Assembly: GCA_943788755.1 (NCBI GenBank)
Contig: CALSRM010000003.1
Span: forward strand, 62,001-126,000
DNA from: an uncultured Flavobacteriales bacterium
GTDB lineage: Bacteria > Bacteroidota > Bacteroidia > Flavobacteriales_D > Parvicellaceae
Length of the DNA: 64,000 nt
Direction of reading: 5' to 3'
Part shown: positions 47,707-55,846 of the stretch, one piece after another
Layout of the letters: each line of letters begins with the position of its first letter
How positions within the stretch are numbered: the first letter of the stretch is position 1
Made by a program: the position numbers and the translations under genes
Notes under the pieces: model-generated
What the model saw: the letters and a program-made list of their open reading frames with translations, nothing else
Told to the model about the DNA's origin: nothing
Database searches by the model: none

Positions 47707-48465
47707 TCAACTAAAATAATTCAATAAATTCTGTTTTTTTGATGCAGAAACGTCGACATGAGAATCATCAGACATAATGACTACTCCCCCTTTCCCTTTT
47801 TTATAGCTCTTAACGTATTGTACATTTATCAAATGTGATCGGTGCACGCGTATAAAACCAGAATCATTCAAGACATCGTCGTAAAACTTTAACGTCCTGC
47901 ATATTACCTTTTTAGAACCATCCAACAAGTGAAAATCTGTGAAATTATCATTGGCTACACACCTAATAATATCATTTACTTGCACCACTTCAAAACCGTC
48001 AAGAACTGGCAAAACTACTTTCTTATCTTTATTTTGGGAATGCTTAAAGTTTTCAAGTAAGACTTTAGTCTGTAGTGTAAAATCATCTTCATTCTTCATT
48101 TCAATATTTTCCCTTACCTTTTTTATTGAAGATTCAAGCTCATCAATGTCAATTGGTTTCAAAATATAATAAGAAGCACTATAATTCAATGCTTTTAAAG
48201 CATACTGACTATAAGCAGTAACAAAAACTGTTTCAAAATTTATAACCTCCAATTGCTCTAGTAAATCAAAAGCGTTTCCAAAAGGCATTTCAACATCCAA
48301 AAAAACTAAATCAGGCGCCATTTCTTCAATCGCTTTTTTCCCTTCTTTTATATTGGAGCACTCGTCGATTATTTCAACATTTTCACAATATTTATTTATG
48401 TAATTCCGGAGGGTTTCCCTGCTTGTTTCTTCGTCTTCTACCAATATTGTTTTAAGGACTTTCAG
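47707..48465 (-). CDS. LytTR-type response regulator, non-ATG start
   Basis: About 252 residues if it begins at the CTG at 48465 (LKVLKTILVEDEE). No ATG, GTG or TTG lies in frame near the expected start; the next TTG upstream is at 48615, inside the divergent glycosyltransferase gene, and would add a 50-residue antisense extension. Receiver features: EDEE pocket, phosphoacceptor Asp57 in LVFLDVEMP, VTAYSQYALKAL and LKPID; the LytTR domain has IIRCVANDNFTDFHL and IRVHRSHLINVQYV. No kinase gene adjoins. A 7-TM gene follows after 10 bases, so they are probably co-transcribed. Confidence 0.82.
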   Translation of the reverse strand: MKVLKTILVEDEETSRETLRNYINKYCENVEIIDECSNIKEGKKAIEEMAPDLVFLDVEMPFGNAFDLLEQLEVINFETVFVTAYSQYALKALNYSASYYILKPIDIDELESSIKKVRENIEMKNEDDFTLQTKVLLENFKHSQNKDKKVVLPVLDGFEVVQVNDIIRCVANDNFTDFHLLDGSKKVICRTLKFYDDVLNDSGFIRVHRSHLINVQYVKSYKKGKGGVVIMSDDSHVDVSASKKQNLLNYFS

Positions 48466-48481
48466 TATATTCAGATATTTG

Positions 48482-48514
48482 TTTGGTTTTCCTGATGTTA
48501 AAATAATAAATTTG
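48482..48514 (+). promoter_or_regulatory. promoter of the glycosyltransferase gene
   Basis: TTTG at 48482-48485, a 21-base spacer and TAAATTTG at 48507-48514 match both consensus boxes. Transcription should start near 48521, 15 bases before the TTG start codon. Confidence 0.65.
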
Positions 48515-48535
48515 TAGCAGATAAATTCTTTTTCA

Positions 48536-49666
48536 TTGAAAATAGCCGTAAATACTCGCCTTTTATTAAAAAATAAACTCGATGGAATTGGTTGGTTCAC
48601 GCGGGAAACACTCAAAATAATTGTTTTAGAACATCCTGAACACGAGTTTTATTTTTTATTCGATAGGAAATTTGACCCTTCATTTATTTTTGCAAAAAAT
48701 GCTACTCCAATCATAATAGGTCCGCCAGCTAGGCATCCTATTCTATTTAAAATTTGGTTTAACCATTCAATAACTCGGGCTTTAAAAAAAATAGGTGCTG
48801 ATATCTTTTTATCGCCAGATGGATTCTTAAGTCTAAAAACTTCTATCCCACAAATTGCGGTTATACACGATTTGAACTTTGAGCATTATCCAGAAGACTT
48901 ACCGAAACCAAATATGAAGTACTATAAAAAGTATTTCCCTTTATTTGCTCGAAAAGCGACTCGAATTATTACGGTGTCTGAATTCTCAAAAAAAGATATT
49001 AGCTCTAAATATGCTATTTCCTTGAATAAAATTGAGGTGGCCTATAATGGCGTGAGTAATAGCTTTAGTCCATCAGATATTCCTACCATTAAATCTACGC
49101 AATTGAAGTTTTCAGAGGGGAGACCTTATTTTGTATATGTCGGAGCACTTCATGCTAGGAAAAATATAGAAAGAATGCTTCTGGCATTTAATCAATTTAA
49201 AAAAAATACAAATTCCGATTTTAAAATGCTGATTGTTGGTGAAAAAATTTGGAAAAAAACTAAGTTTGAATCAACCCTTAAAAATTTAAGCGCTAAAAAA
49301 GACATTCTGTTTACGGGGCGATTAATTTCAACTGACTTAAACCAGGTTATTGGTAGTTCTAGCGGCTTAGTATACGTATCCTATTTTGAAGGTTTTGGAA
49401 TTCCAATTATTGAAGCAATGAAATGTGAAGTTCCCGTTATTACAAGTAATGTTACCTGCATGCCTGAAATAGCTGGAAATGCTGCCATTTTAGTAGACCC
49501 CTTTTCAGTAAATTCTATTTCTAATGGCATGGAAGAATTACTAGATAAAGAGAAATATGAGAAGTTTGTTCAGCTTGGGAAAAAAAGGGCGCTTCATTTT
49601 TCTTGGAACAATACTGCAAAGATAGTTTGGGATTGTATTGAAGATGTGTTAAACGAGTCTAGTTGA
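48536..49666 (+). CDS. glycosyltransferase family 1/4 (GT-B)
   Basis: A 376-residue GT-B glycosyltransferase. It starts with TTG, giving MKIAVNTRLLL...GIGWF, the usual start of this group, and the promoter is placed correctly for it. The C-terminal nucleotide-sugar domain has YFVYVGALHARKNIERML, LLVYVSYFEGFGIPIIEAMKCEVPVITSN as the EX7E motif region, and an IAGNAAILVDPF segment. It likely adds a sugar to surface polysaccharide. No other polysaccharide genes adjoin. Its 3' end overlaps the LON-domain gene by 8 bases. Confidence 0.9.
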   Translation: MKIAVNTRLLLKNKLDGIGWFTRETLKIIVLEHPEHEFYFLFDRKFDPSFIFAKNATPIIIGPPARHPILFKIWFNHSITRALKKIGADIFLSPDGFLSLKTSIPQIAVIHDLNFEHYPEDLPKPNMKYYKKYFPLFARKATRIITVSEFSKKDISSKYAISLNKIEVAYNGVSNSFSPSDIPTIKSTQLKFSEGRPYFVYVGALHARKNIERMLLAFNQFKKNTNSDFKMLIVGEKIWKKTKFESTLKNLSAKKDILFTGRLISTDLNQVIGSSSGLVYVSYFEGFGIPIIEAMKCEVPVITSNVTCMPEIAGNAAILVDPFSVNSISNGMEELLDKEKYEKFVQLGKKRALHFSWNNTAKIVWDCIEDVLNESS

Positions 49667-50261
49667 GGTAGAAGTTTTGATCAACTTTTCTTTCTTGTTC
49701 TAGTAAAATGGTCATATAACGAGTCTTTCTCAATAAAAAATCATTTTGCCTTTGCTCATCAGTTATCTTCATAAAACGTAATTTTTCATCGTCTTTTAGA
49801 TTAAGCATTTTGACAATGTTTTTTATACCTAACATCTCATGCAGGTCATCGTTAAAACTGTCTCCATGCAATAGCTGCAAATACTTACCTATATTATCAA
49901 TCAATTCGTTATTCAGTGGATGCTCAATAGACCGTAATAGTGTTATTGTACCGGCTGGGTATAATTTCCCTTCGGTTTGTCCTTCGTAATGATTTAGTTT
50001 GAAATTTTGTTTACATTCTACTAAAATATCTAACTCCCCATTATCATAATTCTTTAGTACTTGCTTAACAGACACCAAAGATCCAAATTCAGTTAAGGTT
50101 GTTTTTCCTTGATAGGGAATTCCGAATTCAACTTCATTTGAGATGCACTCCGTAATTAATTGCAAATACCTGGGCTCGTAGATATGAAGGGTCGTTTGCT
50201 CTCCTGGCAGCAAAAATATCCTTAAAGAGAAAAGACCAATATTATTGTTTTCTTGTTTCAT
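49659..50261 (-). CDS. LON substrate-binding domain protein
   Basis: A 200-residue protein with only the N-terminal LON domain: LFSLRIFLLPGEQTTLHIYEPRYLQLI matches the LPLFPLxxVLFPGxxLPLHIFEPRYxxL signature, followed by a small helical C-terminal part. There is no ATPase or protease domain. Stand-alone LON-domain proteins are widespread; their role is unclear, perhaps peptide or protein binding. The gene is convergent with the glycosyltransferase gene. Confidence 0.88.
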   Translation of the reverse strand: MKQENNNIGLFSLRIFLLPGEQTTLHIYEPRYLQLITECISNEVEFGIPYQGKTTLTEFGSLVSVKQVLKNYDNGELDILVECKQNFKLNHYEGQTEGKLYPAGTITLLRSIEHPLNNELIDNIGKYLQLLHGDSFNDDLHEMLGIKNIVKMLNLKDDEKLRFMKITDEQRQNDFLLRKTRYMTILLEQERKVDQNFYLN

Positions 50262-50323
50262 TATCTGTATGTGAGCTCGATTACACTGTAAAAATTCAAT
50301 AAAAACGGGTAAATGTCAATAGC

Positions 50324-50581
50324 ATGAAACAATACATATTCACAATCATTTTTGAATTACTTATACTTGGGAGCCAGATAAAAACCAGACAAACCTATTG
50401 ATACGTAAGCCTATGGAGCGAAATAACCATTCATACAAAGAGCCCTAATCTGACCTACAAAAACATGCCTTGTAGCGGTTTAATTCGAATTAATGGTGAA
50501 AAAGTGAAGATAAACTACAAAATTGGAGGTATAGAAATCAATCCTGAAATTTTGAATTCAAGAAAGGGCAAGCGTTTTTAA
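50324..50581 (+). pseudogene. short secreted-protein gene with in-frame TGA
   Basis: From ATG 50324 a frame of 85 codons runs to TAA at 50579-50581, broken once by TGA at 50399-50401. The first part, MKQYIFTIIFELLILGSQ, looks like a signal peptide; the rest (YKNMPCSGLIRINGEKVKI then NYKIGGIEINPEIL) reads like a real secreted beta-rich domain. I cannot name a family. It fills the 390-base gap between the LON-domain and MORN-like genes and is probably a decaying gene. Confidence 0.4.
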
Positions 50582-50651
50582 TTAAGGTTGTTCCTAAAAA
50601 AAATATGAACCAAATTTTAATAGCAAAGGGTTTTCTATTCAAAAACAAAGT

Positions 50652-51446
50652 TCAATTACCATTAGTCTCTTCAAACTTTTCAATACTAATGAGCTGGCCT
50701 AATTTATAAACGGCTGTTTCTTTTATTATTCCCGTTTCAAAGTACCAAGTCCAATCTCCTTCTCTATTATCCTCAATGTATGCTCCAGCGCATTTTACCT
50801 TACCATTAGGATAAGACTCTGCATAGTTCCCATTTAGCCTATTGAATTTATAAATACCTTGATGCTTTATCTTAAAACCATTGTGGGTTGTGTCATTTAA
50901 CATTTCATGAGAATAGTAACTCCAAACAGTAAAAGGTCCTTTCCTGTCTCCTAAACTATAATTAATTATATGTAGCGTATCTCCTGTTGAATTAAGTTTT
51001 GTCCATTCCCCATCTTTTCTTCCTTTATTATAGCCTCCAGACTCCTTTAATCTACCGGAACTATAACTTACTTTAAAGCCTCCATTAAAATTACCATCTA
51101 AGTAATAACCTTCTTTAATAATAATTTCTCCATAATCTTTTGCGTAGTCCGCAGTAGATTCTGAGTTACCTTCGTAGCTCTTTTCCAATTCCCAAACTTT
51201 AAAAGATCCTGATAATTCCCCTCGGTCGTAATTTACAATAGATATTGTGTCGCCATTTCCGTTCCAATCTGTCCACGTACCATGTCTGTATCCATTATAA
51301 TATTCTCCTTTAAATCTTAATTGACCATTGGAATAATGTCCAACTGCAGGTTGAATTGGACTAACGGGAGCAGGGCTACCCAAGGATAGAGTAAGACAAC
51401 TGGATAGAGAAACAACAATTAATATTAAGGACATCCATTTTATCAT
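50652..51446 (-). CDS. MORN-like repeat lipoprotein (YwqK-like)
   Basis: A 264-residue lipoprotein; the signal peptide ends LSSC (Cys17). The mature part has about six MORN-variant repeats of ~23 residues, such as GHYSNGQLRFKGEYYNGYRHG, YNKGRKDGEWTKLNSTGDT and AGAYIEDNREGDWTWYFETG. Such proteins are often labelled toxin-antitoxin YwqK-family antitoxin in databases, but in Bacteroidota they are usually stand-alone lipoproteins of unknown role, and no toxin gene is adjacent. It lies 34 bases after the T9SS cargo gene on the same strand. Confidence 0.83.
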   Translation of the reverse strand: MIKWMSLILIVVSLSSCLTLSLGSPAPVSPIQPAVGHYSNGQLRFKGEYYNGYRHGTWTDWNGNGDTISIVNYDRGELSGSFKVWELEKSYEGNSESTADYAKDYGEIIIKEGYYLDGNFNGGFKVSYSSGRLKESGGYNKGRKDGEWTKLNSTGDTLHIINYSLGDRKGPFTVWSYYSHEMLNDTTHNGFKIKHQGIYKFNRLNGNYAESYPNGKVKCAGAYIEDNREGDWTWYFETGIIKETAVYKLGQLISIEKFEETNGN

Positions 51447-51480
51447 TCCGCTTACTAATTAACTTAAAAAAAGAAATGAT

Positions 51481-53328
51481 TTATTGCTTTATCAGTTTTT
51501 CGGTAAACAGCACTTTATCGTTGTTCAATATTCTTAAAATATACATTCCTTGATTGAGGTAAAAACCATTAAATGTTAATCTATTCTCTCCTTGAAGTGC
51601 AACATCCTCGTATAGTACTTTGATTAATCCTCCTTTAGTATCAAATAATTCTACTTTGATAAAAAGTGATTCATCCAATTCAAAATCAAAAGTTACCCAA
51701 TCCACTGAAGGGTTAGGAAATATAGCTCCACCACTAAACGCAGGATTTAACGTATCTTCAATTGGCATGGGTATTCTGCAAAACTCTTCTACTGCAACTC
51801 TTCCTATCCAGGTACCATTCCCTCCTTGTTTACCATACATGCCAGCTGTCCAAACATTGCATGGGCTATTATATTGTCTTTGAATTGCAAAATAATCTCC
51901 CCACCTATCCAACGAATCAACAAATGTGTTGATTGGAGCTTCACCTAATTTAATTAAGTTAAAACCTGAATAAACTTCATTTGTATCCATATAATAACAT
52001 CCAACTCCCGCAGAGTCGATTGGAGAAGTGTAATTGAATGCTATTACACATTCTTTGTCATCCGGATCAATACCTGTAGCAGCAATGTTTGGATAGCCAT
52101 AATCTTTAATAGAATCAGATAAAATAACTCCCGAAACAAGAGGTGTAGATTCAAAATTATCGATTGTTCCGTGATAAACTGCCGCGTTACCTGTAGCAGT
52201 ATCCATTGAATTGTGCACATATTGAATCCAACTATCATCTCTAATCGCTCCTAGCATTCGAGAATCATTAGTCGCCAATAATTTAGCAATAGATTGCCTT
52301 CCGCTTGGACTCATAAAATAATGATCCGGTGTACTTAAAAGTGTTTGGTTCAATTGTTCAGAAGAAGAGATTTTGTTTGTTATTTCAAGCAAGTAGACTG
52401 TGTCACTTTCTGCCGAGAAGTTCTTGTTAGAGAGAAAATATTGATTTGGCCCATATAGTTTTCGCGCTCCACGAACTGGATGAATATTTCTAACCTTTAT
52501 AGAATCATCATATATATCTGTCCACAATTGCGAAGTTAATGCCGAATTTCCAGCATAACCCGAATGCTTATCTATTTGCCAAATAATCGATTGGAAGAAC
52601 CCCGTTTGCCAACTTTGATTATCCGCTAATAAATTTCCTGTAACAAAAAACTCATCTTCTGACAATGCTATTGCAGGATAGTCTGTCCAATGATCTGATA
52701 GTAATGGATCTCCTGGAAGCAAGTATACATTCCATTCATCCATAGGATTATTAGAGGTTGAAAAACAAACGGCAATTTTACTATTTACATGATTCGTTCC
52801 GACCAAAAAAGTTAAAATAAATTTATCTTCATTTGGATCATAAATCATTTTTGGATCATATCTGCTCGCAGTAACATTAAATTGCATAACAAAATCTTGC
52901 AGAAACCCAGTATCCATCAATGTATCGGCTTCCGTATTGTATATAAATACTCTGTTATTTGTACAAGACATTAATATTCCAGCATCCGAAATAGCCATTG
53001 AATTGTCATTCGGAACACGGTTATTATAAGCATTACCTTCAAATCCTGAAATATCAAATACTTCGGGAGTAGACGCTTTAGTTTCTAATTTACTTGTTCT
53101 TTTTCGAGGGTATTTTTGTTCAAGATCTCTCTTTAAACGTAATAACTTAGCTTTGTCAGAGTCCCCCTCTGGTGATGGCATTTCCATGTTTTGAACAGAA
53201 GCATACCACGAGTTATTTATCGCTTTAAAATCAACAACACCAGACTTGATTACCTGAAATTGGTGACTGGTTTGTGTAAATCCTATTGCACTAATTAATA
53301 ATAAAACAAATGGGAAGATGTATTTCAT
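51481..53328 (-). CDS. secreted protein with T9SS type A sorting domain
   Basis: About 615 residues from the ATG at 53326-53328, which starts the signal peptide MKYIFPFVLLL...GFTQ. A longer frame begins upstream but crosses the TATCTTTG promoter element. The body carries a propeller-like pattern (GFEGNAYNNRVPNDNSMAISD, SRYDPKMIYDPNEDKFILTFL, DHWTDYPAIALSEDEFFVTGN, YGYPNIAATGIDP) reminiscent of surface sialidase-like folds without Asp-box certainty. The end has GGAIFPNPSVDWVTFDFELD and KLIKQ, a T9SS type A domain. It is likely displayed at the surface; its ligand is unknown. Confidence 0.85.
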   Translation of the reverse strand: MKYIFPFVLLLISAIGFTQTSHQFQVIKSGVVDFKAINNSWYASVQNMEMPSPEGDSDKAKLLRLKRDLEQKYPRKRTSKLETKASTPEVFDISGFEGNAYNNRVPNDNSMAISDAGILMSCTNNRVFIYNTEADTLMDTGFLQDFVMQFNVTASRYDPKMIYDPNEDKFILTFLVGTNHVNSKIAVCFSTSNNPMDEWNVYLLPGDPLLSDHWTDYPAIALSEDEFFVTGNLLADNQSWQTGFFQSIIWQIDKHSGYAGNSALTSQLWTDIYDDSIKVRNIHPVRGARKLYGPNQYFLSNKNFSAESDTVYLLEITNKISSSEQLNQTLLSTPDHYFMSPSGRQSIAKLLATNDSRMLGAIRDDSWIQYVHNSMDTATGNAAVYHGTIDNFESTPLVSGVILSDSIKDYGYPNIAATGIDPDDKECVIAFNYTSPIDSAGVGCYYMDTNEVYSGFNLIKLGEAPINTFVDSLDRWGDYFAIQRQYNSPCNVWTAGMYGKQGGNGTWIGRVAVEEFCRIPMPIEDTLNPAFSGGAIFPNPSVDWVTFDFELDESLFIKVELFDTKGGLIKVLYEDVALQGENRLTFNGFYLNQGMYILRILNNDKVLFTEKLIKQ

Positions 53329-53345
53329 ATTTGCAATTTTCTCTG

Positions 53346-53353
53346 CAAAGATA
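53346..53353 (-). promoter_or_regulatory. -7 element of the T9SS cargo gene at 51481
   Basis: The minus strand reads TATCTTTG, a TAnnTTTG match 18 bases before the ATG at 53328. Confidence 0.45.
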
Positions 53354-53372
53354 AAAAGAAATGTATAAAAGT

Positions 53373-53380
53373 TATATTTG
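53373..53380 (+). promoter_or_regulatory. -7 element of the membrane protein gene at 53420
   Basis: TATATTTG matches the consensus, 39 bases before the ATG and back-to-back with the minus-strand element at 53346. Confidence 0.45.
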
Positions 53381-53419
53381 CCCTTTAACACAATTGTCTT
53401 ATTCTAGAAAACTAGTTGC

Positions 53420-54016
53420 ATGCTGAAGTTAAACAATAGCAAATTTTTAAACTATAAACTACTAAACTCATCTTTCACAGGTCTTTCCATTGGGATGCTA
53501 TTCACTATTTATGGACCATTAGATCCCTTAGTATATTCAATTGGAGGACTTTTCCTGGCAGTTGGCATGTTAATTATCGCTAAGTTTTACGAAAAATTAC
53601 TCAATATAAAGAGCTTTTATTATATCTCACTAATGGTAGAAATAATGATGTTAATCACTTTATTGATATTCATCTTTTGGGAACTATCTCTCGTTTCTGC
53701 ACTTCTTATTTACATCGGATATCAGTTTACTTTTACATTTGGTGGATATTTGGTTCGCGCCGAAACATTAGTTGCCAGCGAAAAAGAACTTTTAGGCAAA
53801 ATTGATTTCAACAAACAATTGGGTTATTTAGTTGGTTTAGGTGCCTCATTTGTATTTTATTATACGCTAAATGATGGATTTGAAATTGTTGACACTATGT
53901 CACAGATTATGATTTTGCATTACCTACTGATTATTTTGCAGGTTTTGATTGTCTTATTTTTGAAGGCGAGTTTTAGTAGAAAAGAAGTGACAGAAGTTCT
54001 GGAAATAAAGGATTAA
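53420..54016 (+). CDS. multi-pass membrane protein, unknown
   Basis: A 198-residue protein with about six membrane helices and short loops; I recognise no family. It could be half of an MFS-like fold (two helical hairpins plus a charged loop RAETLVASEKELLGKIDFNK between helices 4 and 5), but no signature supports that. The C-terminus is charged (SRKEVTEVLEIKD) and probably cytoplasmic. It is transcribed alone, divergent from the T9SS cargo gene. Confidence 0.6.
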   Translation: MLKLNNSKFLNYKLLNSSFTGLSIGMLFTIYGPLDPLVYSIGGLFLAVGMLIIAKFYEKLLNIKSFYYISLMVEIMMLITLLIFIFWELSLVSALLIYIGYQFTFTFGGYLVRAETLVASEKELLGKIDFNKQLGYLVGLGASFVFYYTLNDGFEIVDTMSQIMILHYLLIILQVLIVLFLKASFSRKEVTEVLEIKD

Positions 54017-54018
54017 AT

Positions 54019-54087
54019 AACGTTTGGATGATTGACAAGCAAGGTCGATTTGTATCAGAAGCTACTTCTCGTTTAAATCAAGATTGA
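54019..54087 (+). pseudogene. orphan coding tail
   Basis: Right after the preceding stop, 22 codons encode NVWMIDKQGRFVSEATSRLN and QD, then TGA. The start-less stretch reads like the C-terminus of a cytoplasmic enzyme. No upstream frame continues it. Confidence 0.3.
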
Positions 54088-54122
54088 GTGCTGAAAAGGT
54101 TGTTTTCTTAGTTCGCTACTGT

Positions 54123-54221
54123 CGTCACTGCGAACCCCGATAGGGTGAAGCAGCCTCATCAAGAATAGAATGATATTGTTTCCGTCATTTCACTCCTTCG
54201 CAAGGGCGGAAGCAACTGGGG
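54123..54221. repeat. REP-like intergenic repeat, two degenerate units
   Basis: Two related GC-richer units, 54123-54157 (CGTCACTGCGAACCCCGATA...) and 54183-54221 (CGTCATTTCACTCCTTCGCA...), share the CGTCA...GGG...GAAGCA layout. This is the GTCATTGCGA...GAAGCAATC type of dispersed intergenic repeat found in many bacterial genomes. No transposase is linked. Confidence 0.5.
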
Positions 54222-54247
54222 CATTTCAAAAAAAAATCTAAATCATA

Positions 54248-54276
54248 TTTCATTTAAAATATTCCTCGTAAGTTTG
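54248..54276 (+). promoter_or_regulatory. promoter of the cobalamin operon
   Basis: TAAGTTTG at 54269-54276 is a full -7 match. A near -33 box, TTTC at 54248-54251, lies 17 bases upstream. Transcription would start near 54283, at the riboswitch 5' edge. Confidence 0.5.
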
Positions 54277-54282
54277 CATCGC

Positions 54283-54458
54283 TTTATTGGTTTCTCCTTT
54301 TGGAGAATTAAAAGGGAATCGAGTGTAAATCTTGAACTATTCCCGTAGCTGTAAGCTCAATTAAGCTTTTTCTAAATACACCACTGTTCCGGTACCTATC
54401 GGAATGGGAAGGTCAGAAAAAGTTGAGTAAGTCAGAAGACCTGCCATTAAACACAAAT
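54283..54458 (+). ncRNA. cobalamin (adenosylcobalamin-type) riboswitch
   Basis: The conserved core is readable in order: AAAAGGGAATCGAGTGTAAAT at ~54310, TTCCCGTAGCTGTAAGC at ~54340, CCACTG at 54381, GGGAAGG at 54406-54412 and the B12 box AAGTCAGAAGACCTGCC at 54429-54445. These match the aptamer consensus (GGGAA..GGTG.AAATC, CCCGCAACTGTAA, GCCACTG, AGTCAGGAGACCTGCC) with a few substitutions. Binding of cobalamin would switch off the downstream operon, probably through the terminator at 54488. Confidence 0.9.
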
Positions 54459-54487
54459 TTTTGCTTTCGGGATAAAAGCTAAGATAT

Positions 54488-54520
54488 AAGCCACACTTAA
54501 GGTGTGCTTTATTCTTTTGT
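54488..54520 (+). terminator. terminator in the riboswitch expression platform
   Basis: AAG-c-CACAC pairs with GTGTG-CTT around a TTAAG loop; a T-rich tract (TTATTCTTTTGTTTTTATTC) follows. It lies between the aptamer and the first operon gene, so it is the likely off-state of the riboswitch. Confidence 0.65.
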
Positions 54521-54556
54521 TTTTATTCTTTTTATAAACTAACAAACTTAAAAAGG

Positions 54557-55846
54557 ATGAAAAAAATTTACTTAATGGCTGCAATGTTTGCAGTAAGTCA
54601 CGCTCAAGCACAATTAATGACCAAAGAGGTAATTGTCGCAAATGGAGGTATATTCGAGTTCTCTCCACCAAGTTCTGATTACGCAACAATTGGTGCGTAT
54701 AATTTAACAACTCAAGTTTACACAACATTCGACACCATTAAAGTTGAGAGTATAAGCGATGTTGAAATTCCTCTCGGCTCGGGAGTTGCTTTTGTTGGCG
54801 CATCAGATTCTATTATTCGGTATGATCTATTTTCACACCAACGAACACATGCAGTTCAGTTTAATTCCGTTAAATCAGTATCAACATCAGGTGATTATAT
54901 CATCGCTGGAAAAAACTTTGGGACAGGAGATTATCTGACTGTTTACAATGAAGCCGATTTAACTGTTGAATTCTCAATAACAGACGCTGATATAGTTCAA
55001 ACCGTTTATGGAGGAGAAGTAATAGGAGATTCTCTATACGTTGTTTATAACCAAAAAGGAGTTGTAGATCAGTTCCCTCCTTACTTTGTATTTAATGATA
55101 CTCTAGGAAAAATTGGCGTAATCGATATGGTAAATCAATCTTTTGTAAGAGAAATAAATTTAGATACAGCTGCAACGGATATTAGAGCAATACGACAAAT
55201 AAACAATAAATTATATATCGCTTGTAACAATGGGAATTTAATTGAATACGATCCGTCTACAGCACAAACATCAAAAACAGTCATTGACAATATGGGAATT
55301 ACTGTTTTAACCTTTGAAAACACTGAAACAGGTGCTGAAATAACTTACAAGAATGGCTTAGGAGTTGACCTATTTAATTACAAAGTTGAATCTTCAATAA
55401 TTTCTAGTCCATTTTCAATTGTTGCAAATAGTACAATTGCTGCAGGAACCCATGACTTTGTAAATGATGTATATTTTACAACCACCACAGATTATTCAAG
55501 TTACGGAGAGTTATTCATTTATGATGGATCTTCGATTGACTCTTTACCTGTTCAAATATCCCCAGAGGCAATTGCAATTAGCTATATTAATCCAAGTTCA
55601 ATTAGCGAACTAATTACTGATGAAGTTCGAATTTACCCTAACCCAGCTTCAAACTTAGTAACAGTTCGCACCAACTCGAGAAACGGATCGATTCAAGTAT
55701 TCGATATTTCAGGAAAACAATTGAGCAATGAGAATTATACTTCTGATAATTTTCAATTAAACATTTCGAATTATTCTGCAGGAACATATTACATTGTAAT
55801 AACCTCTAGTAGTTTGAGACAAACAACTAAATTAATTAAACTATAG
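54557..55846 (+). CDS. cobalamin-operon propeller-like protein with T9SS type A sorting domain
   Basis: A 429-residue secreted protein with signal peptide ending AQAQ. Residues ~25-350 look like a beta-propeller: repeated strand patterns IGAYNLTTQVYTTFDTIKV, SIIRYDLFSHQRTHAVQF, KIGVIDMVNQSFVREINL and GNLIEYDPSTAQTSKTV. The end (VRIYPNPASNLVTVRTNS ... LIKL) is a T9SS type A sorting domain. As first gene behind a cobalamin riboswitch, it most likely binds B12 or a carrier at the surface, in parallel with the BtuG-like lipoprotein of the same operon. The ligand is inferred from context only. Its TAG overlaps the GTG start of the next gene. Confidence 0.75.
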   Translation: MKKIYLMAAMFAVSHAQAQLMTKEVIVANGGIFEFSPPSSDYATIGAYNLTTQVYTTFDTIKVESISDVEIPLGSGVAFVGASDSIIRYDLFSHQRTHAVQFNSVKSVSTSGDYIIAGKNFGTGDYLTVYNEADLTVEFSITDADIVQTVYGGEVIGDSLYVVYNQKGVVDQFPPYFVFNDTLGKIGVIDMVNQSFVREINLDTAATDIRAIRQINNKLYIACNNGNLIEYDPSTAQTSKTVIDNMGITVLTFENTETGAEITYKNGLGVDLFNYKVESSIISSPFSIVANSTIAAGTHDFVNDVYFTTTTDYSSYGELFIYDGSSIDSLPVQISPEAIAISYINPSSISELITDEVRIYPNPASNLVTVRTNSRNGSIQVFDISGKQLSNENYTSDNFQLNISNYSAGTYYIVITSSSLRQTTKLIKL

